NCBI GenBank assembly: GCA_025458755.1
Contig: JALORT010000206.1
Span: 1 to 5,700, forward strand
Reading direction: 5' to 3'
DNA: 5,700 bases
Origin: Methylotetracoccus sp.
GTDB taxonomy: Bacteria; Pseudomonadota; Gammaproteobacteria; Methylococcales; Methylococcaceae
Shown: positions 5,168 to 5,700 of the stretch, piece after piece
Numbering within the stretch: position 1 is the stretch's first letter
Layout of the letters: each line of letters starts with the position of its first letter
Made by a program: the position numbers and the translations under genes
The notes under the pieces: generated by a model
Databases searched by the model: none
What the model was told of the DNA's origin: nothing
Seen by the model: the letters and a program-made list of their open reading frames with translations, nothing else

Positions 5168-5700
5168 ATGATCGATCATGTCGTTGAAAGCAACCTGGCC
5201 GTGGGTCATGCCGTCGACGCGCTGTCGGGTTTGTTAATTGGGCTGATCTCGTCGGCCAAAACCGACGATCTGCTCGCATTGGCGTTCCTGGCTTTCCTCG
5301 GACTCTGTGTCCGTATGGAATTCCGCCATCCGTTTCTACGTCCGGGGCTTAAGACACTGAAGCGATCCTACCTGACCAACGTCAGCACCTATTTATTCAA
5401 CGATCTGTCGCTGTCGCTGATGTCGATTCCATCCCTCTACTTCGTCGCCCAACAATTTTCCGGCACCGGACTGCTGAGTCTGCTGCCGGACGGGCTGATT
5501 AAATATCTGGTCATCTTCCTACTGCTCGACTTCACGCTCTACGCTTGGCACTACGCCACACATCATGTTGATGCGCTATGGGTTTTCCACAAAGTCCACC
5601 ATAGTGACCGAAGCTTCAATGTCACAACCGGGCTGAGGTTTCATATGGGTGAACTGTTCCTGGAGGTACTGGTTCGAGTCGCCTTCATTGCCATCGTCGG
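5168..5700 (+). CDS. Fatty acid hydroxylase / sterol desaturase family protein (partial, runs off the right edge)
   Basis: This encodes a membrane di-iron enzyme of the fatty acid hydroxylase superfamily, which hydroxylates or desaturates lipids such as fatty acids, sterols, carotenoids or ether lipids using oxygen; the substrate here cannot be told. The first 177 residues are in the window. An amphipathic N terminus is followed by a hydrophobic segment (about 35-48), another near 78-95, and a long one at 105-126. Then comes the family signature: DFTLYAWHYATHH (121-133) with His128, His132 and His133, LWVFHKVHHS (137-146) with His141, His144 and His145, and RFH with His159. The remaining histidine cluster should lie beyond the edge. 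The ATG at 5168 is preceded by AAGGA (5156-5160) at seven bases. The gene is divergent from the broken MerR-type regulator, its probable former controller. Its codons are visibly less GC-rich than those of cysK or creA. Confidence 0.94.
   Translation, partial: MIDHVVESNLAVGHAVDALSGLLIGLISSAKTDDLLALAFLAFLGLCVRMEFRHPFLRPGLKTLKRSYLTNVSTYLFNDLSLSLMSIPSLYFVAQQFSGTGLLSLLPDGLIKYLVIFLLLDFTLYAWHYATHHVDALWVFHKVHHSDRSFNVTTGLRFHMGELFLEVLVRVAFIAIV

Overview
The window reads as chromosomal DNA of a high-GC proteobacterium, most likely a gammaproteobacterium. The DUF2956 protein (a family I know mainly from Gammaproteobacteria), CreA, CysK and MsrQ all fit that group, and the neighbourhood is ordinary housekeeping and periplasmic maintenance. 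I see no transposase, integrase, tRNA, rRNA, CRISPR array or phage gene. The assignment to a group is inference from protein families, not from a marker gene.

Left part, plus strand. The window opens with the last 34 codons of an unrecognised gene (1-105). A gene-free stretch of about 360 bases follows. Then come a small DUF2956 membrane protein (464-958), another gene-poor stretch of about 330 bases, cysK for O-acetylserine sulfhydrylase (1293-2225), and creA for a secreted CreA-family protein (2285-2830). The last two are 59 bases apart and may be co-transcribed. After creA lies what looks like the amino-terminal stump of a polytopic ArnT/PMT-type glycosyltransferase (2922-3212), which stops after about 96 codons.

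Middle part, minus strand. msrQ, the haem-containing membrane subunit of the MsrPQ methionine sulfoxide reductase system (3366-4010), sits downstream of a broken MerR-type regulator gene (4092-4984). No msrP is next to msrQ. In the regulator gene the start of the helix-turn-helix and the whole effector part are recognisable. About 79 bases encoding the rest of the DNA-binding domain are missing, and the two halves are in different reading frames.

Right part. A 183-base, AT-richer intergenic region (4985-5167) with short dyads separates the broken regulator from a divergent fatty acid hydroxylase / sterol desaturase family gene that runs off the right edge (5168-5700). The divergent layout suggests the regulator once controlled this membrane-lipid enzyme; with the DNA-binding domain deleted, that control is probably lost here.

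I do not see a convincing new multi-gene system. The best leads are the deletion in the MerR-type regulator and its Cys/His-rich C-terminal domain, the divergent promoter region beside it, the msrQ gene without msrP, and the truncated glycosyltransferase. Two damaged genes on either side of msrQ suggest a locus that is being eroded.
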